Assembly (NCBI RefSeq): GCF_000014805.1 | Contig: NC_008570.1 | Location: 3,725,001 to 3,789,000 of the forward strand | Direction: 5' to 3' | Source: Aeromonas hydrophila subsp. hydrophila ATCC 7966 | GTDB taxonomy: Bacteria > Pseudomonadota > Gammaproteobacteria > Enterobacterales > Aeromonadaceae | DNA length: 64,000 nucleotides | In this document: positions 38,195 through 48,355 of the stretch, piece by piece | How positions within the stretch are numbered: the stretch's first letter is position 1 | Layout of the letters: the number at the start of each line of letters is the position of its first letter | The notes under the pieces: model-generated | Seen by the model: only the letters and a program-made list of their open reading frames with translations | Databases searched by the model: none | Told to the model about the DNA's origin: nothing | Program-made: the position numbers and the translations under genes

Positions 38195-40141
38195 ATGAGC
38201 GAGAGCAAGGTCTACCCGGTCAAAGCCCACATCAGCAACGGCGCCCTGCTGGACAAGGCAGGCTATGAAGCCATGTACCGGGCCTCGGTGCAGGATCCGG
38301 ATGCCTTCTGGGGCGAGCAGGGCAAGATCCTCGACTGGATGAAGCCCTACACCAGGGTCAAGAACACCTCCTATGATCCGGGCCACGTCTCCATCAAATG
38401 GTATGAAGACGGCCTGCTCAACGTCTCTGCCAACTGTCTGGACCGCCATCTGGCCCAGCGCGGCGACAAGGTCGCCATCATCTGGGAAGGAGACAACCCG
38501 GCCGAAGATCGCAAGCTCACCTACCGCGAGCTGCACACCGAGGTGTGCAAGTTTGCCAACGTCTTGAAGGCGCAGGGGGTGCATCGCGGCGACGTGGTCT
38601 GCCTCTACATGCCCATGGTGCCGGAAGCCGCCATCGCCATGCTGGCCTGTACCCGCATCGGCGCGGTGCACAGCATCGTGTTCGGCGGTTTCTCGCCGGA
38701 AGCCCTGGCCGGTCGCATCATCGACTCCGGCTCCTCCATCGTCATCACCGCCGATGAAGGGCTGCGCGGCGGCCGCCCGGTACCGCTCAAGAAGAACGTG
38801 GATGAAGCACTCACCAACCCGGAGACCAAGGTCAACAATGTGATCGTGCTCAAACGCACCGGCGGCAACATCGCCTGGCACAACCACAGGGACATCTGGT
38901 GGCACGACGCAGTCGCCACCGTCAGCGCCGACTGCCCGCCCGAGGCGATGGGGGCTGAAGATCCGCTCTTCATCCTCTACACCTCCGGCTCCACCGGCAA
39001 ACCCAAGGGGGTGCTGCACACCACCGGCGGCTATCTGGTCTATGCCACTCTCACCTTCAAGTACATCTTCGACTACCACGAAGAGGACATCTACTGGTGT
39101 ACCGCCGACGTGGGTTGGGTCACCGGCCACTCCTATCTGGTCTACGGGCCGCTTGCCAACGGTGCCACCACCATCATGTTCGAAGGGGTGCCCAACTACC
39201 CGGCCACCAACCGCATGAGCCAGGTGGTGGACAAGCACCAGGTCAGCATCCTCTACACCGCCCCCACCGCCATCCGGGCGCTGATGGCCAAGGGCAACGA
39301 GGCAGTAGCCGACACCTCCCGTTCGAGCCTGCGCATCATGGGCTCGGTGGGCGAGCCCATCAACCCGGAAGCCTGGGAGTGGTACTACCGCACCATCGGC
39401 GAGGAGCGCTGCCCCATCGTCGATACCTGGTGGCAAACCGAGACCGGCGGCATCCTGATCAGCCCGCTGCCCGGCGTCACCGATCTCAAGCCTGGCTCGG
39501 CTACCCGTCCCTTCTTCGGCGTGCAACCGGCGCTGGTGGACAACATGGGCGAGCCGCTGGAGGGGGCCACCGAGGGCAACCTGGTGATCACCGACTCCTG
39601 GCCGGGCCAGATGCGCACCGTGTTCGGCGATCACGAGCGGTTCGAGCAGACCTACTTCTCCACCTTCCCCGGCCGCTACTTCACCGGCGACGGTGCCCGT
39701 CGCGATGAGGATGGTTACTACTGGATCACCGGACGGGTGGATGATGTACTGAACGTCTCCGGTCACCGCATGGGCACCGCCGAAATTGAATCCGCGCTGG
39801 TTTCCCATCCCAAGATCGCCGAAGCGGCGGTGGTGGGCGTGCCACACGAGATCAAGGGTCAGGGCATCTATGCCTATGTCACCCTGATCGCCGGCGAGGA
39901 GCCGAGCCGGGAGCTGCACAAGGAGGTGAAGGAGTGGGTCCGCAAGGAGATCGGCGCCATCGCCACCCCGGACGTGATCCACTGGGCCGAGGGGCTGCCA
40001 AAGACCCGCTCCGGCAAGATCATGCGGCGAATTCTGCGCAAGATCGCCACCGGCGAGACCGACAGCCTGGGGGATATCTCCACCCTGGCGGATCCGGGCG
40101 TGGTGGACAAGCTGATCCGCGAGAAGTCGGAAGCCGCCTGA
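38195..40141 (+). CDS. acs: Acetyl-CoA synthetase (AMP-forming)
   Basis: Acs activates acetate to acetyl-CoA using ATP. The 648-residue product is of normal length and has the P-loop-like [14 protein letters not shown] motif, WWQTETGG and [20 protein letters not shown], and the C-terminal [13 protein letters not shown] with the Lys that Pat/acetylation controls. AAAGGAG precedes the ATG. Supplies acetyl-CoA to the adjacent accBC fatty-acid pathway in principle. Confidence 0.98.
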   Translation: MSESKVYPVKAHISNGALLDKAGYEAMYRASVQDPDAFWGEQGKILDWMKPYTRVKNTSYDPGHVSIKWYEDGLLNVSANCLDRHLAQRGDKVAIIWEGDNPAEDRKLTYRELHTEVCKFANVLKAQGVHRGDVVCLYMPMVPEAAIAMLACTRIGAVHSIVFGGFSPEALAGRIIDSGSSIVITADEGLRGGRPVPLKKNVDEALTNPETKVNNVIVLKRTGGNIAWHNHRDIWWHDAVATVSADCPPEAMGAEDPLFILYTSGSTGKPKGVLHTTGGYLVYATLTFKYIFDYHEEDIYWCTADVGWVTGHSYLVYGPLANGATTIMFEGVPNYPATNRMSQVVDKHQVSILYTAPTAIRALMAKGNEAVADTSRSSLRIMGSVGEPINPEAWEWYYRTIGEERCPIVDTWWQTETGGILISPLPGVTDLKPGSATRPFFGVQPALVDNMGEPLEGATEGNLVITDSWPGQMRTVFGDHERFEQTYFSTFPGRYFTGDGARRDEDGYYWITGRVDDVLNVSGHRMGTAEIESALVSHPKIAEAAVVGVPHEIKGQGIYAYVTLIAGEEPSRELHKEVKEWVRKEIGAIATPDVIHWAEGLPKTRSGKIMRRILRKIATGETDSLGDISTLADPGVVDKLIREKSEAA

Positions 40142-40163
40142 TCCTGACTGCGTTCCTGCCTCC

Positions 40164-40189
40164 AAAGCCGGCCTCGAGCCGGCTTTGTC
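40164..40189 (+). terminator. Intrinsic terminator after acs
   Basis: AAAGCCGGC-CTCGA-GCCGGCTTT, 22 bp after the acs stop, with a short T-rich tail. Confidence 0.7.
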
Positions 40190-40407
40190 GTCTTTGCTAC
40201 TGAGTGTTTCAACAACGCACCAATTAGCGCAAAAAATAGACAGATGTAGAGATTAGACCAGTAAAATGCTGCTAATTTTCACGAAATCAATATAATTGCG
40301 AAATCTGTGTGCCAGTGCACACCGATTTGCGCAGAAAATGACTAGATTTCTGATAGTCCACAAGATGGCTGACAGATAGCAGCATTATCATCGAGGATGT
40401 ACTCAAT

Positions 40408-40857
40408 ATGTCGCAAAAACACCGAATTCTCCTGCTCAACGGGCCGAACCTGAACCTGCTGGGCAAACGGGAACCGGGCATCTACGGCAGCAAGACGCTC
40501 GATGAGATCGTCGCCGATCTGACGCACAACGCCGACGAACTCGGGGTCACACTGGAACACCTGCAATCCAATGCCGAACATGAGTTGGTCGGCCGCATCC
40601 ACCAGGCCATGGGTCAGGTGGATTTCATCATCATCAACCCGGCCGCCTTCACTCACACCAGCGTCGCCATCCGCGATGCGCTGCTGGGTGTGGCCATCCC
40701 CTTTATCGAGGTTCACCTGTCCAACGTCCATGCCAGGGAACCCTTCCGTCATCACTCCTATCTGTCTGATGTCGCCAAGGGGGTCATTTGTGGGCTGGGG
40801 GCCGATGGCTACCAATTCGCTTTAACCGCGGCCGTGCACCAGTTGCGCGCGGCTTGA
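40408..40857 (+). CDS. aroQ: 3-dehydroquinate dehydratase, type II
   Basis: AroQ forms 3-dehydroshikimate in the aromatic amino acid pathway. The 149-residue product shows [18 protein letters not shown] (catalytic Tyr/Arg segment), [15 protein letters not shown] [47 protein letters not shown] and [11 protein letters not shown]. It precedes accB by 36 bp, a typical aroQ-accB-accC order. Confidence 0.97.
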   Translation: MSQKHRILLLNGPNLNLLGKREPGIYGSKTLDEIVADLTHNADELGVTLEHLQSNAEHELVGRIHQAMGQVDFIIINPAAFTHTSVAIRDALLGVAIPFIEVHLSNVHAREPFRHHSYLSDVAKGVICGLGADGYQFALTAAVHQLRAA

Positions 40858-40893
40858 TAATCACTGATCAGATAAAGAAGAAAGAGAATGCTA

Positions 40894-41349
40894 ATGGATA
40901 TCCGCAAAATCAAGAAGCTGATTGAACTGGTTGAAGAGTCCGGCATCGCCGAACTGGAGATCTCCGAAGGTGAAGAGTCCGTTCGCATCAGCCGCAACTT
41001 CTCCGGTCAGGTGACCGCTGCTCCGCAGATGATCATGCAACAAGCTGCCGCCCCGGTTGCCGCTCCTGCCGCCGCACCGGCTGCTGCTGCCCCGGCTGCC
41101 GACGCCATCCCGAGCGGTCACCTGATGCGCTCCCCGATGGTTGGCTCCTTCTACCGCTCCTCCAGCCCGGAAGCCAAGCCGTTCGTGGAAGTCGGTCAGC
41201 ACGTCAATGTCGGCGATACCCTGTGCATCGTCGAAGCCATGAAAATGATGAACCAAATCGAGTCTGACAAGGCCGGTGTGATCAAAGCGATCCTGGTTGA
41301 AAATGGTCAGGCCGTCGAATTCGACGAGCCGCTGTTCATCATCGAATAA
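40894..41349 (+). CDS. accB: Biotin carboxyl carrier protein of acetyl-CoA carboxylase
   Basis: AccB carries the biotin that AccC carboxylates and the AccAD carboxyltransferase uses for malonyl-CoA. The 151-residue protein has the N-terminal helical part ([16 protein letters not shown]), a long Ala/Pro hinge, and the biotinyl domain with the modified Lys in [11 protein letters not shown] start at 40894 to match MDIRKIKK; an ATG two codons upstream (40888) is possible. accC follows after 15 bp. Confidence 0.97.
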   Translation: MDIRKIKKLIELVEESGIAELEISEGEESVRISRNFSGQVTAAPQMIMQQAAAPVAAPAAAPAAAAPAADAIPSGHLMRSPMVGSFYRSSSPEAKPFVEVGQHVNVGDTLCIVEAMKMMNQIESDKAGVIKAILVENGQAVEFDEPLFIIE

Positions 41350-41364
41350 GGGAAGTCGCCACCC

Positions 41365-42705
41365 ATGTTGGACAAAGTAGTCATCGCCAACCGCGGTGAA
41401 ATTGCCCTGCGGATCCTGCGCGCCTGTAAAGAGCTCGGGATCAAGACAGTGGCCGTTCACTCCACCGCCGACCGGGAGCTCAAGCATGTGCTGCTGGCCG
41501 ACGAAACCATCTGTATCGGCAAACCGGCCAGTACCGACTCCTACCTCAATGTGCCGGCCATCATCGCCGCCGCCGAGGTGACCGGTGCCGTCGCCATCCA
41601 CCCGGGTTACGGTTTCCTCTCCGAGAACGCCGACTTCGCCGAAGTGGTCGAGAAATCCGGCTTCATCTTCATCGGCCCGCGCGCCGAGACCATTCGCCTG
41701 ATGGGTGACAAGGTTTCCGCCATCGAGGCGATGAAGAAAGCGGGCGTGCCCTGCGTACCGGGCTCCGACGGTCCGGTCGACAGCGATGCCAAGCACAACG
41801 CCGCCATCGCCAAGCGCATTGGCTACCCGGTGATCATCAAGGCCGCCGGTGGCGGTGGTGGTCGCGGCATGCGCGTGGTGCGCAGTGAAGCCGAGCTGTC
41901 TGCCGCCATCGCGCTGACCAAATCCGAAGCAGGCCAGTTCTTCAAGAACGACATGGTCTACATGGAGAAGTACCTGGAGAACCCGCGCCACATCGAAATT
42001 CAGGTGTTGGCAGACGGCCAGGGCAACGCCCTCTACCTGGGCGAGCGCGACTGCTCCATGCAGCGTCGTCACCAGAAGGTGGTCGAAGAGGCGCCGGCAC
42101 CCGGCATCACCGAAGAGATGCGCAAGTTCATCGGTGAGCGCTGCGTGCGCGCCTGTATCGAGATCGGCTACCGCGGTGCGGGCACTTTCGAGTTCCTGTA
42201 CGAGAACGGCGAGTTCTATTTCATCGAGATGAACACCCGTATCCAGGTTGAACACCCGGTCACCGAGCTGGTCACCAGCGTGGATCTGATCAAGGAGCAG
42301 CTGCGCATTGCCGCCGGTCAGCCCCTGTCGATCACCCAGCAGGACATCCGCATCCGTGGCCATGCCATCGAATGCCGGATCAACGCCGAAGACCCGGCCA
42401 CCTTCATGCCGTCTCCGGGCCTGATCCAGCGCTTCCACGCGCCGGGCGGTCTGGGCGTACGCTGGGATTCCCACATCTACGCCGGCTACAAGGTACCGCC
42501 CTACTACGACTCCATGATCGGCAAGCTGATCTGTTACGGTGAAAACCGCGACGTCGCCATCGCCCGCATGCGTCAGGCGCTGGACGAGCTGGTGGTGGAA
42601 GGGATCAAGACCAACGTCTCCCTGCAAAAAGAGATCATGAAGGACGAAAACTTCCAGCACGGTGGGACCAACATCCACTACCTGCACAAGAAGCTGGGGC
42701 TGTAA
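41365..42705 (+). CDS. accC: Biotin carboxylase of acetyl-CoA carboxylase
   Basis: AccC carboxylates AccB-biotin with bicarbonate and ATP. The 446-residue product starts [24 protein letters not shown]. It has the ATP-grasp elements: [14 protein letters not shown] glycine-rich loop, [32 protein letters not shown] and the C-terminal domain. Co-transcribed with accB. Confidence 0.98.
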   Translation: MLDKVVIANRGEIALRILRACKELGIKTVAVHSTADRELKHVLLADETICIGKPASTDSYLNVPAIIAAAEVTGAVAIHPGYGFLSENADFAEVVEKSGFIFIGPRAETIRLMGDKVSAIEAMKKAGVPCVPGSDGPVDSDAKHNAAIAKRIGYPVIIKAAGGGGGRGMRVVRSEAELSAAIALTKSEAGQFFKNDMVYMEKYLENPRHIEIQVLADGQGNALYLGERDCSMQRRHQKVVEEAPAPGITEEMRKFIGERCVRACIEIGYRGAGTFEFLYENGEFYFIEMNTRIQVEHPVTELVTSVDLIKEQLRIAAGQPLSITQQDIRIRGHAIECRINAEDPATFMPSPGLIQRFHAPGGLGVRWDSHIYAGYKVPPYYDSMIGKLICYGENRDVAIARMRQALDELVVEGIKTNVSLQKEIMKDENFQHGGTNIHYLHKKLGL

Positions 42706-42766
42706 GGATCCTTGACGAAGGCCGCAATGTCGGTGGACGTCGGCTCCGCAAGGAGCCTCTGTTGAA

Positions 42767-42796
42767 AAAGGGCCATGGCGACATGGCCCTTTTTTG
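42767..42796 (+). terminator. Intrinsic terminator after accC
   Basis: AAAGGGCCATG-GCGA-CATGGCCCTTT with T-run, 61 bp after the accC stop. Partial read-through to yhdT-panF is possible. Confidence 0.85.
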
Positions 42797-42832
42797 TTAT
42801 CCTTGCGCCCCTCAAAATTGTCGGAGGCCAAG

Positions 42833-43096
42833 GTGAATCGTTTCGCGCTCGCTCGCCGGGAAGCAGCCCTCTGCCTGCTGCTGACCCTGCTCTACTTCCT
42901 TGCCTGGTATGGCACGGCCTATTTCATCCCCGCAGAGATCGAATGCTGGGACATGCCGCTCTGGTTCCTGCTCAGCTGCATCCTGATGCCGCTGCTGTTC
43001 ATCGTGCTGTGCGGCCTGATGGTGGATCGTCTGTTCGTGGACATCCCCCTCGACTCTCCTCCCCTCGATGCCAAGGAGCCTTCCCATGAATCTTGA
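42833..43096 (+). CDS. yhdT: DUF997 membrane protein YhdT
   Basis: An 87-residue protein with two TM helices (CLLLTLLYFLAWYGTAYF and LWFLLSCILMPLLFIVLCGLM), the usual companion upstream of panF. GGAGG lies 5 bases before a GTG start at 42833. The stop overlaps the start of panF by 11 bp, so translation is coupled. Function is probably as a PanF partner, by context. Confidence 0.88.
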   Translation: MNRFALARREAALCLLLTLLYFLAWYGTAYFIPAEIECWDMPLWFLLSCILMPLLFIVLCGLMVDRLFVDIPLDSPPLDAKEPSHES

Positions 43097-44564
43097 GCTG
43101 ATGCTGCCGCTCATCATCTATCTGGTGCTGGTGCTGGGAGTCGGCTTCTGGGCCAGCCGCCACCGGGTGGGCGGCGACTTCGTGCAGGAGTACTTCATCG
43201 GCAACCGCAGCATGGGCGGGCTAGTGCTGGCCATGACCCTGGTGGCCACCTACACCTCTGCCTCCTCCTTCATCGGCGGGCCGGGGGCGGCCTACAAGAT
43301 CGGGCTGGGCTGGGTGCTGCTGGCGATGATCCAGCTGCCCACCGTCTGGCTCACCCTGGGGGTGCTTGGCAAGAAGTTCGCCATCATCGCCCGCCGGGTC
43401 AATGCGGTGACCATCAACGACATGCTGTGGGCCCGCTACCAGAGCAAGGCGGTGGTGGTGCTGGGCTCGGTCACCATCATCCTCGCCTTCATCGCCACCA
43501 TGGTGGTGCAGTTCATCGGTGGCGCCCGTCTGCTGGAGACCGCCACCGGCCTCAGCTACCAGCAGGGGCTCCTGCTGTTTGCCAGCTGCGTGCTGCTCTA
43601 CACGGTGATCGGCGGCTTTCGCGCCGTGGTGATGACCGATGCGCTGCAGGGGATCATCATGCTGATCGGCACCGGCGCCCTGCTGGCGGGCATTCTGGTG
43701 GCCGGTGACGGCCTGCCCAACCTCATCCACCAGCTCAAGGTGATCGATCCCAAGCTGGTGAGCCCGCAGGGGGCCGGCGACCTGCTGACCCAGCCCTTCA
43801 TGCTGAGCTTCTGGGTGCTGGTCTGCATCGGGGTGGTGGGGCTGCCCCACTCGGCGCTGCGCTGCTTCGGCTATCGCGACAGCAAGGCGCTGCACCGCGG
43901 CATCCTGATCGGTACTGTGGTAAGCGCCTTGCTGATGTTCGGCATGCACCTGGCCGGCGCCCTGGGCCGCGCCATCCTGCCCGGCATGGACAGCCCGGAC
44001 AAGATCATGCCCTCCCTGATGATGGAAGTGCTGCCCCCCTGGCTGGCGGGGGTCTTCCTGGCGGCGCCCATGGCGGCCATCATGTCCACCATCGACTCCC
44101 AGCTGATCCAGGCCTCCGCCACCCTGGTGAAGGATCTCTACCTCAACTACCTGAGTCCGGAGAAGGCTGGCCAGGAGAAGCTGGAGGTACGGGTGCCGCG
44201 CCTCTCCCTACTCTGTACCCTGATCCTGGGCACGCTGGTGCTGCTTGCAGCCTTGCAACCGCCCGAGATGATCATCTGGCTCAATCTGCTCGCCTTCGGC
44301 GGCCTGCAGGCGGTGTTCCTGTGGCCGCTGGTGCTCGGCCTCTACTGGTCGCGGGCCAATGGCCCGGGGGCCCTCGCCAGCATGGTGTGCGGCATCCTCT
44401 GCTACGCCATCCTGAGCCAGTGGGAGATCAAGCCGGCCGGCCTGCACGCCATCGTGCCGAGCCTGGGGCTGGGGCTGATTGCCTTCGTGCTGGTCAGCCT
44501 GCTGACCCCGGCCCCGAGCCAGCATGTGCGGCGCTTGTTTGAGCCGCAATCATCGATGGATTAA
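43086..44564 (+). CDS. panF: Sodium/pantothenate symporter
   Basis: PanF imports pantothenate with Na+. The 492-residue protein is of the SSS family with about 13 TM helices: MNLELMLPLIIYLVLVLGVGFWAS, YFIGNRSMGGLVLAMTLVATYTSASSFIGGPGAAYKIG (Na+-site region) and later helices. It overlaps yhdT. In E. coli the accBC-yhdT-panF-prmA order is continuous; here prmA is about 4 kb further on. Confidence 0.94.
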   Translation: MNLELMLPLIIYLVLVLGVGFWASRHRVGGDFVQEYFIGNRSMGGLVLAMTLVATYTSASSFIGGPGAAYKIGLGWVLLAMIQLPTVWLTLGVLGKKFAIIARRVNAVTINDMLWARYQSKAVVVLGSVTIILAFIATMVVQFIGGARLLETATGLSYQQGLLLFASCVLLYTVIGGFRAVVMTDALQGIIMLIGTGALLAGILVAGDGLPNLIHQLKVIDPKLVSPQGAGDLLTQPFMLSFWVLVCIGVVGLPHSALRCFGYRDSKALHRGILIGTVVSALLMFGMHLAGALGRAILPGMDSPDKIMPSLMMEVLPPWLAGVFLAAPMAAIMSTIDSQLIQASATLVKDLYLNYLSPEKAGQEKLEVRVPRLSLLCTLILGTLVLLAALQPPEMIIWLNLLAFGGLQAVFLWPLVLGLYWSRANGPGALASMVCGILCYAILSQWEIKPAGLHAIVPSLGLGLIAFVLVSLLTPAPSQHVRRLFEPQSSMD

Positions 44565-44641
44565 TAAAGGGTTCCGAAACTATCCCAAAATGGGTGTTTT
44601 ACGGGTAAACTGTGCGCCATGTCACAAAATGCCGTGCCCTT

Positions 44642-46069
44642 ATGCCCGTACAGAACGCCAGACAGATCCTGACCCAAGCCCTGCAGCGACTCGGTTACGC
44701 CCTGTTGCTGCCGGTCTCCATCCTGCCGCTGGCCGCGCTGCTCTATCGGCTCGGCCAGCCGGACGTGCTGGATCTGGCGGTGCTCTCCCTCACCGGCCGC
44801 GCCCTGTTCAGCCAGATGCCGCTCATCTATGCGGTGGCCATCGCCTTCGGGCTGAGCCGCCAGGGTGAAGGCACCCAGGCGCTGGCCGGCGCGGTCAACT
44901 TTCTGCTGCTGAGCTCGGCGCTCGGCACCCTGGCCCCCGGCCTGCACAGCGACATGATCTGCGGCCTGCTGGCGGGATTGACCACCGCCATCGTCTACCC
45001 CTGGCTCAAGCGCCACCCCATGCCCCACTGGCTGCGGCTGATCAACGGCGACTTCACCAGCCTGCTCGCCTCGGCGCTCACCTGTCTGTTGCTGGCCTTC
45101 CCCCTCGCGCTGCTCTGGCCGCTGCTGGAACAGGGCATCACCCTGCTCGCCTCCGAACTGCTCACCACCCCGTTCGGTGCCTTCTGCTACGGCGTGCTGA
45201 ACCGGCTGCTGATCCCGCTCGGCCTGCATCAGGTGCTGGGCAGCCTCATCGGGCTGGGGGAGAGCAACCTGCAGGCTCTGGCCAGCGCCCAGCCGCTGCA
45301 CGAAGGCTATGTGGCCGGGCTCTACCCCATCATCATGTTCGGCCTGCCGGGCGCCTGCTTTGCCATCTGGCTGCACCGCCAGCGCATGCAGCGACTGCCC
45401 CAGGGGGGATTGCTGCTCACCCTGGCGCTCACCTCGGCGCTGGTGGGCATCACCGAACCCATCGAGTTCCTGTTCGCCTTCACCGCCCCCTGGCTGTTTC
45501 TGGCCCACGCCCTGCTGACCGGCCTGTCGCTCGCCACCTGCAGCGCGCTCGGCATCAAGGTGGGCAGCTACTTCTCCGCCGGCCTGCTGGATCTGGTGCT
45601 GAGCTACCACGCCGGCGAGCACAGCTTCTGGCTCATTCCGGTCGGCATCCTGTTCTTCGTCGCCTACACATTGCTGTTCTATCAGCTGCTGGAGCGCACG
45701 CCCCTCAGCCTGCCGAGCAAGCCCATCGCACCGGAGCACCCGCGCCTGGCCAGCGTCGCCCCCTCCGACCCCCAGATGCTGGCGATCCAGTACCTCAAGG
45801 TGCTGGGCGGCATGGACAACCTGCAGGCGATGAGCGTCTGCCTCACCCGCCTCAGCCTGCGGGTGCGCGACATCTCGCTGGTGGATCAATCCCGTCTGCT
45901 GGGGCTGGGCTGCCTCTCCTGGATCCAGCTCAACGACCATCAGCTGGTGCTGGTGCTGGGCCCCAACGCCAGCCTGATCGAGGGGCAGATCCGCATGCTG
46001 GCGGAGCGCCAGTCGGTGCCGCTCGGCCTCAAGCCCAATCAGGAGTCCGCCGGTCAGAGCGGCTGGTAG
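44642..46069 (+). CDS. PTS sugar permease EIIC-EIIB of the glucose family
   Basis: A phosphotransferase-system permease for an unidentified sugar. The 475-residue product has a 10-helix IIC domain with the hallmark GITEPIEFLFAFTAP. An EIIB domain follows at about 390-470, with the phospho-Cys in AMSVCLTRLSLRVRD. No IIA domain is present, so phosphate would come from a Crr-like EIIA elsewhere. It starts at 44642 (MPVQNARQIL) with a weak ribosome-binding site. It lies at the point where panF would normally adjoin prmA. Confidence 0.85.
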   Translation: MPVQNARQILTQALQRLGYALLLPVSILPLAALLYRLGQPDVLDLAVLSLTGRALFSQMPLIYAVAIAFGLSRQGEGTQALAGAVNFLLLSSALGTLAPGLHSDMICGLLAGLTTAIVYPWLKRHPMPHWLRLINGDFTSLLASALTCLLLAFPLALLWPLLEQGITLLASELLTTPFGAFCYGVLNRLLIPLGLHQVLGSLIGLGESNLQALASAQPLHEGYVAGLYPIIMFGLPGACFAIWLHRQRMQRLPQGGLLLTLALTSALVGITEPIEFLFAFTAPWLFLAHALLTGLSLATCSALGIKVGSYFSAGLLDLVLSYHAGEHSFWLIPVGILFFVAYTLLFYQLLERTPLSLPSKPIAPEHPRLASVAPSDPQMLAIQYLKVLGGMDNLQAMSVCLTRLSLRVRDISLVDQSRLLGLGCLSWIQLNDHQLVLVLGPNASLIEGQIRMLAERQSVPLGLKPNQESAGQSGW

Positions 46070-46071
46070 CC

Positions 46072-46944
46072 TCAGGCAAACGGCAACCGCTCGGCGACAA
46101 AGTCCATCAGGCTGCGCAGGGCAGGCGCCAGGTGCTCCCGGCTCGGGTAGATGAGGTAGAAGGGGTTGGCCGGAATGGGGTGACTGGGCAGCACCTTCTG
46201 CAAGCGTCCCGCCGCAAGATCCCCCTCGCAGACGTGATGGGGCAGCAGGGCAATCCCCCCCTCGTTGATCGCCAGCTCCCGCAGCGCCAGCAGGCTGTTG
46301 CTCAGACAAGCCCCCTGCGGCCGCCAGCCTCCCTCCTGCAGCGGCCACACCGGCAGCGACGTGTGCACCAGGCAGGCGTATCGGCCCAGCTCGCTCAGCT
46401 GTTGCGGCATACCGTGGGCCGCCAGATAGGCGGGCGCCGCCACCAGATGACGCGGCACCTGACCAATGCGCCGGCAGATCAGGCTGGAATCTTTCAGCGG
46501 CGCCGCCCGCAGCGCCAGATCGTAACCCTCCCCCACCAGATCGAGCTGCTCATCGCAGAGGGTCAGCTCCAGCACCACCTCGGGGTAGAGGGCCCGAAAC
46601 TCGGCCAGGATCCGGCCGAGCAGCAGGGTGCCGGTGGCCTCCGGCGCGGTGATCCGCACCCGGCCCGCCGGGGCCGCGCGCAGCCGCGCCATCGCCAGAT
46701 TGGCGCTGCGGGCCAGTGCCAGCAACGCCCGGCACTGCTCCACATAGACCTCCCCCTGCGGGGTCAGGCTCAGCCGGCGGGTGGTGCGCTGCAACAGGCG
46801 CACCCCGAGCTGGGATTCGAGCCGCGAGATCTTCTGGCTGACCGAGGATTTGGGCATGCCGAGCAGCTCGGCCGCCCCGGTGAAACTGCCCTGCTCCACC
46901 ACGGTGGCGAACAGCCCCATCAGCTCCAGTTCGACATTGTTCAT
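46072..46944 (-). CDS. LysR-family transcriptional regulator
   Basis: A 290-residue regulator with an N-terminal winged helix (MNNVELELMGLFATVVEQGSFTGAAELLG...VSQKISRLESQLGVRLLQRTTRRLSLT) and a periplasmic-binding-like effector domain. It is divergent from the adjacent NADPH:quinone oxidoreductase-type gene with 100 bp between starts, the usual LysR-target arrangement, so it probably regulates that gene. Its stop nearly meets the PTS gene stop. Confidence 0.92.
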   Translation of the reverse strand: MNNVELELMGLFATVVEQGSFTGAAELLGMPKSSVSQKISRLESQLGVRLLQRTTRRLSLTPQGEVYVEQCRALLALARSANLAMARLRAAPAGRVRITAPEATGTLLLGRILAEFRALYPEVVLELTLCDEQLDLVGEGYDLALRAAPLKDSSLICRRIGQVPRHLVAAPAYLAAHGMPQQLSELGRYACLVHTSLPVWPLQEGGWRPQGACLSNSLLALRELAINEGGIALLPHHVCEGDLAAGRLQKVLPSHPIPANPFYLIYPSREHLAPALRSLMDFVAERLPFA

Positions 46945-47044
46945 ATATTCAAACAGTCTTTACCAATTACCCATCTTAATCTGAATAATCAACCAGACTA
47001 GAGTGGCTGGCAATCCCCATCCAACCGATTTGAAAGGAACTGCC

Positions 47045-48061
47045 ATGAAAGCCATCGCCCTGACCCACTATCTGCCGAGCGATCATCCCCACTGCTTCAT
47101 CGAAGCCAATCTGGCCGACCCGACACCGGGCCCGCGCGACCTGCTGGTGCGGGTCAAGGCCACCTCCATCAACCCGGTGGACACCAAGGTGCGAGCCCCC
47201 AAGGCCAAGGTCGAGAGCAGCCCGCGAGTGCTGGGCTGGGACGCCGTAGGCGAAGTGATCGCCGTCGGCCGCGAGGTGACCCTGTTCAAGGCGGGCGACC
47301 GGGTCTGGTATGCCGGCGACATCAGCCGCCCCGGCAGCAACAGCGCCCTGCAACTGGTGGATGAGCGCATCGCCGCCCTCGCCCCCACCAGCCTGAGCGA
47401 CGTGGAAGCCGCGGCCCTGCCGCTCACCGCCATCACCGCCTGGGAGACCCTGTTCGAGCGCATGCGCCTCACCCGCGAGAGCAGCGGCAAGCTGCTGATC
47501 ATCGGCGGCGCCGGTGGCGTGGGCTCCATCGCCATCCAGCTGGCCCGCCAGCTCACCGGCATGGAGGTGATCGCCACCGCCTCGCGCCCCGAGACCCGGG
47601 CCTGGTGCCTGCAGATGGGGGCCCACCAGGTGGTGAGCCATCACCAGTTGCAGGAGGAGCTCACTGCCCTCGGCATCACTCAGGTGGACGCCATCTTCTG
47701 CACCAATGCCACCGAGCAGCACTGGGATGCCATGGCCAGCCTCATCAGCCCGTTCGGCCATATCTGCACCATCGCCGAATCGAGCGAGCCCTGGGACCTC
47801 TCCCTGCTCAAGAGCAAGAGCGTCACCTTCAGCCAGGAGTTCATGTTTACCCGCTCCCTGTTCCAGACCCCGGACATGATCGAGCAACACAACCTGCTGG
47901 GGCTGGTCGCCGCCCTGGTGGACCAGGGCGTGGTCAAGACCACCCTCAGCAAGGTGGTGGCCGAGCTGACCCCGGCTACCCTGGCTCAGGCTCATGCCGA
48001 GGTGGAAGCCGGCCGCATGGTGGGCAAGCTGGTGATTGACATGAGCCAGTTCGGCAACTAA
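47045..48061 (+). CDS. Zinc-binding-dehydrogenase-type NADPH:quinone oxidoreductase (MDR superfamily)
   Basis: A 338-residue medium-chain reductase without the zinc-binding Cys cluster. It starts MKAIALTHYLPSDHPHCF. Visible are ARDLLVRVKATSINPVDTK, LGWDAVGEVIAVG and the nucleotide-binding LLIIGGAGGVGSIAIQLARQL. The start has AAAGGAA upstream. The neighbour LysR gene is probably its regulator. The substrate is unknown. Confidence 0.9.
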   Translation: MKAIALTHYLPSDHPHCFIEANLADPTPGPRDLLVRVKATSINPVDTKVRAPKAKVESSPRVLGWDAVGEVIAVGREVTLFKAGDRVWYAGDISRPGSNSALQLVDERIAALAPTSLSDVEAAALPLTAITAWETLFERMRLTRESSGKLLIIGGAGGVGSIAIQLARQLTGMEVIATASRPETRAWCLQMGAHQVVSHHQLQEELTALGITQVDAIFCTNATEQHWDAMASLISPFGHICTIAESSEPWDLSLLKSKSVTFSQEFMFTRSLFQTPDMIEQHNLLGLVAALVDQGVVKTTLSKVVAELTPATLAQAHAEVEAGRMVGKLVIDMSQFGN

Positions 48062-48180
48062 TCCCTTATGGGTAAAAACTGCACCATCATGGGGTGAACT
48101 CACCAGTGACAAGCCCCATCACAGCACAGCTCACATCAGGCAACAGACAGTCACCACGCAGCATCACCATAAAAAGAACC

Positions 48181-48271
48181 AAAAAAAGGGGCCATCCCGC
48201 CGGGATGGCCCTAAATACCTGAACGTTGGGGTAACAATCACACACATATCCTTATGCAGGACCTCTGTACC
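48181..48271 (-). ncRNA. Candidate small RNA ending at a minus-strand terminator
   Basis: The minus strand reads GGTACAGAGGT at 48261-48271 and continues to a 10-bp stem (GGGCCATCCC/GGGATGGCCC, 3-base loop) followed by CCTTTTTTT (ending at 48181). The 5' segment matches the conserved 5' GGGTACAGAGGTAAGATG part of E. coli Spot 42 over 11 bases, but the rest is unlike Spot 42 and no clear -10 is seen, so it is not called spf. The 5' end is a guess. Confidence 0.35.
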
Positions 48272-48355
48272 TTTGCAGCTAGTGTGCCAATCCCGCCCGC
48301 CTCCCCGCTTGCTTGCCACATTGTGCCCTGCCACCAGTGGTCTGTATCCGCAGGC

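Noticed and set aside
38180..40165. Long minus-strand frame opposite acs
   Set aside because: Antisense shadow of a conserved high-GC gene with no family motif.
48181..48271. Calling this segment Spot 42 (spf)
   Set aside because: Only about 11 bases at the 5' end match; the rest does not, and no clear promoter is seen.
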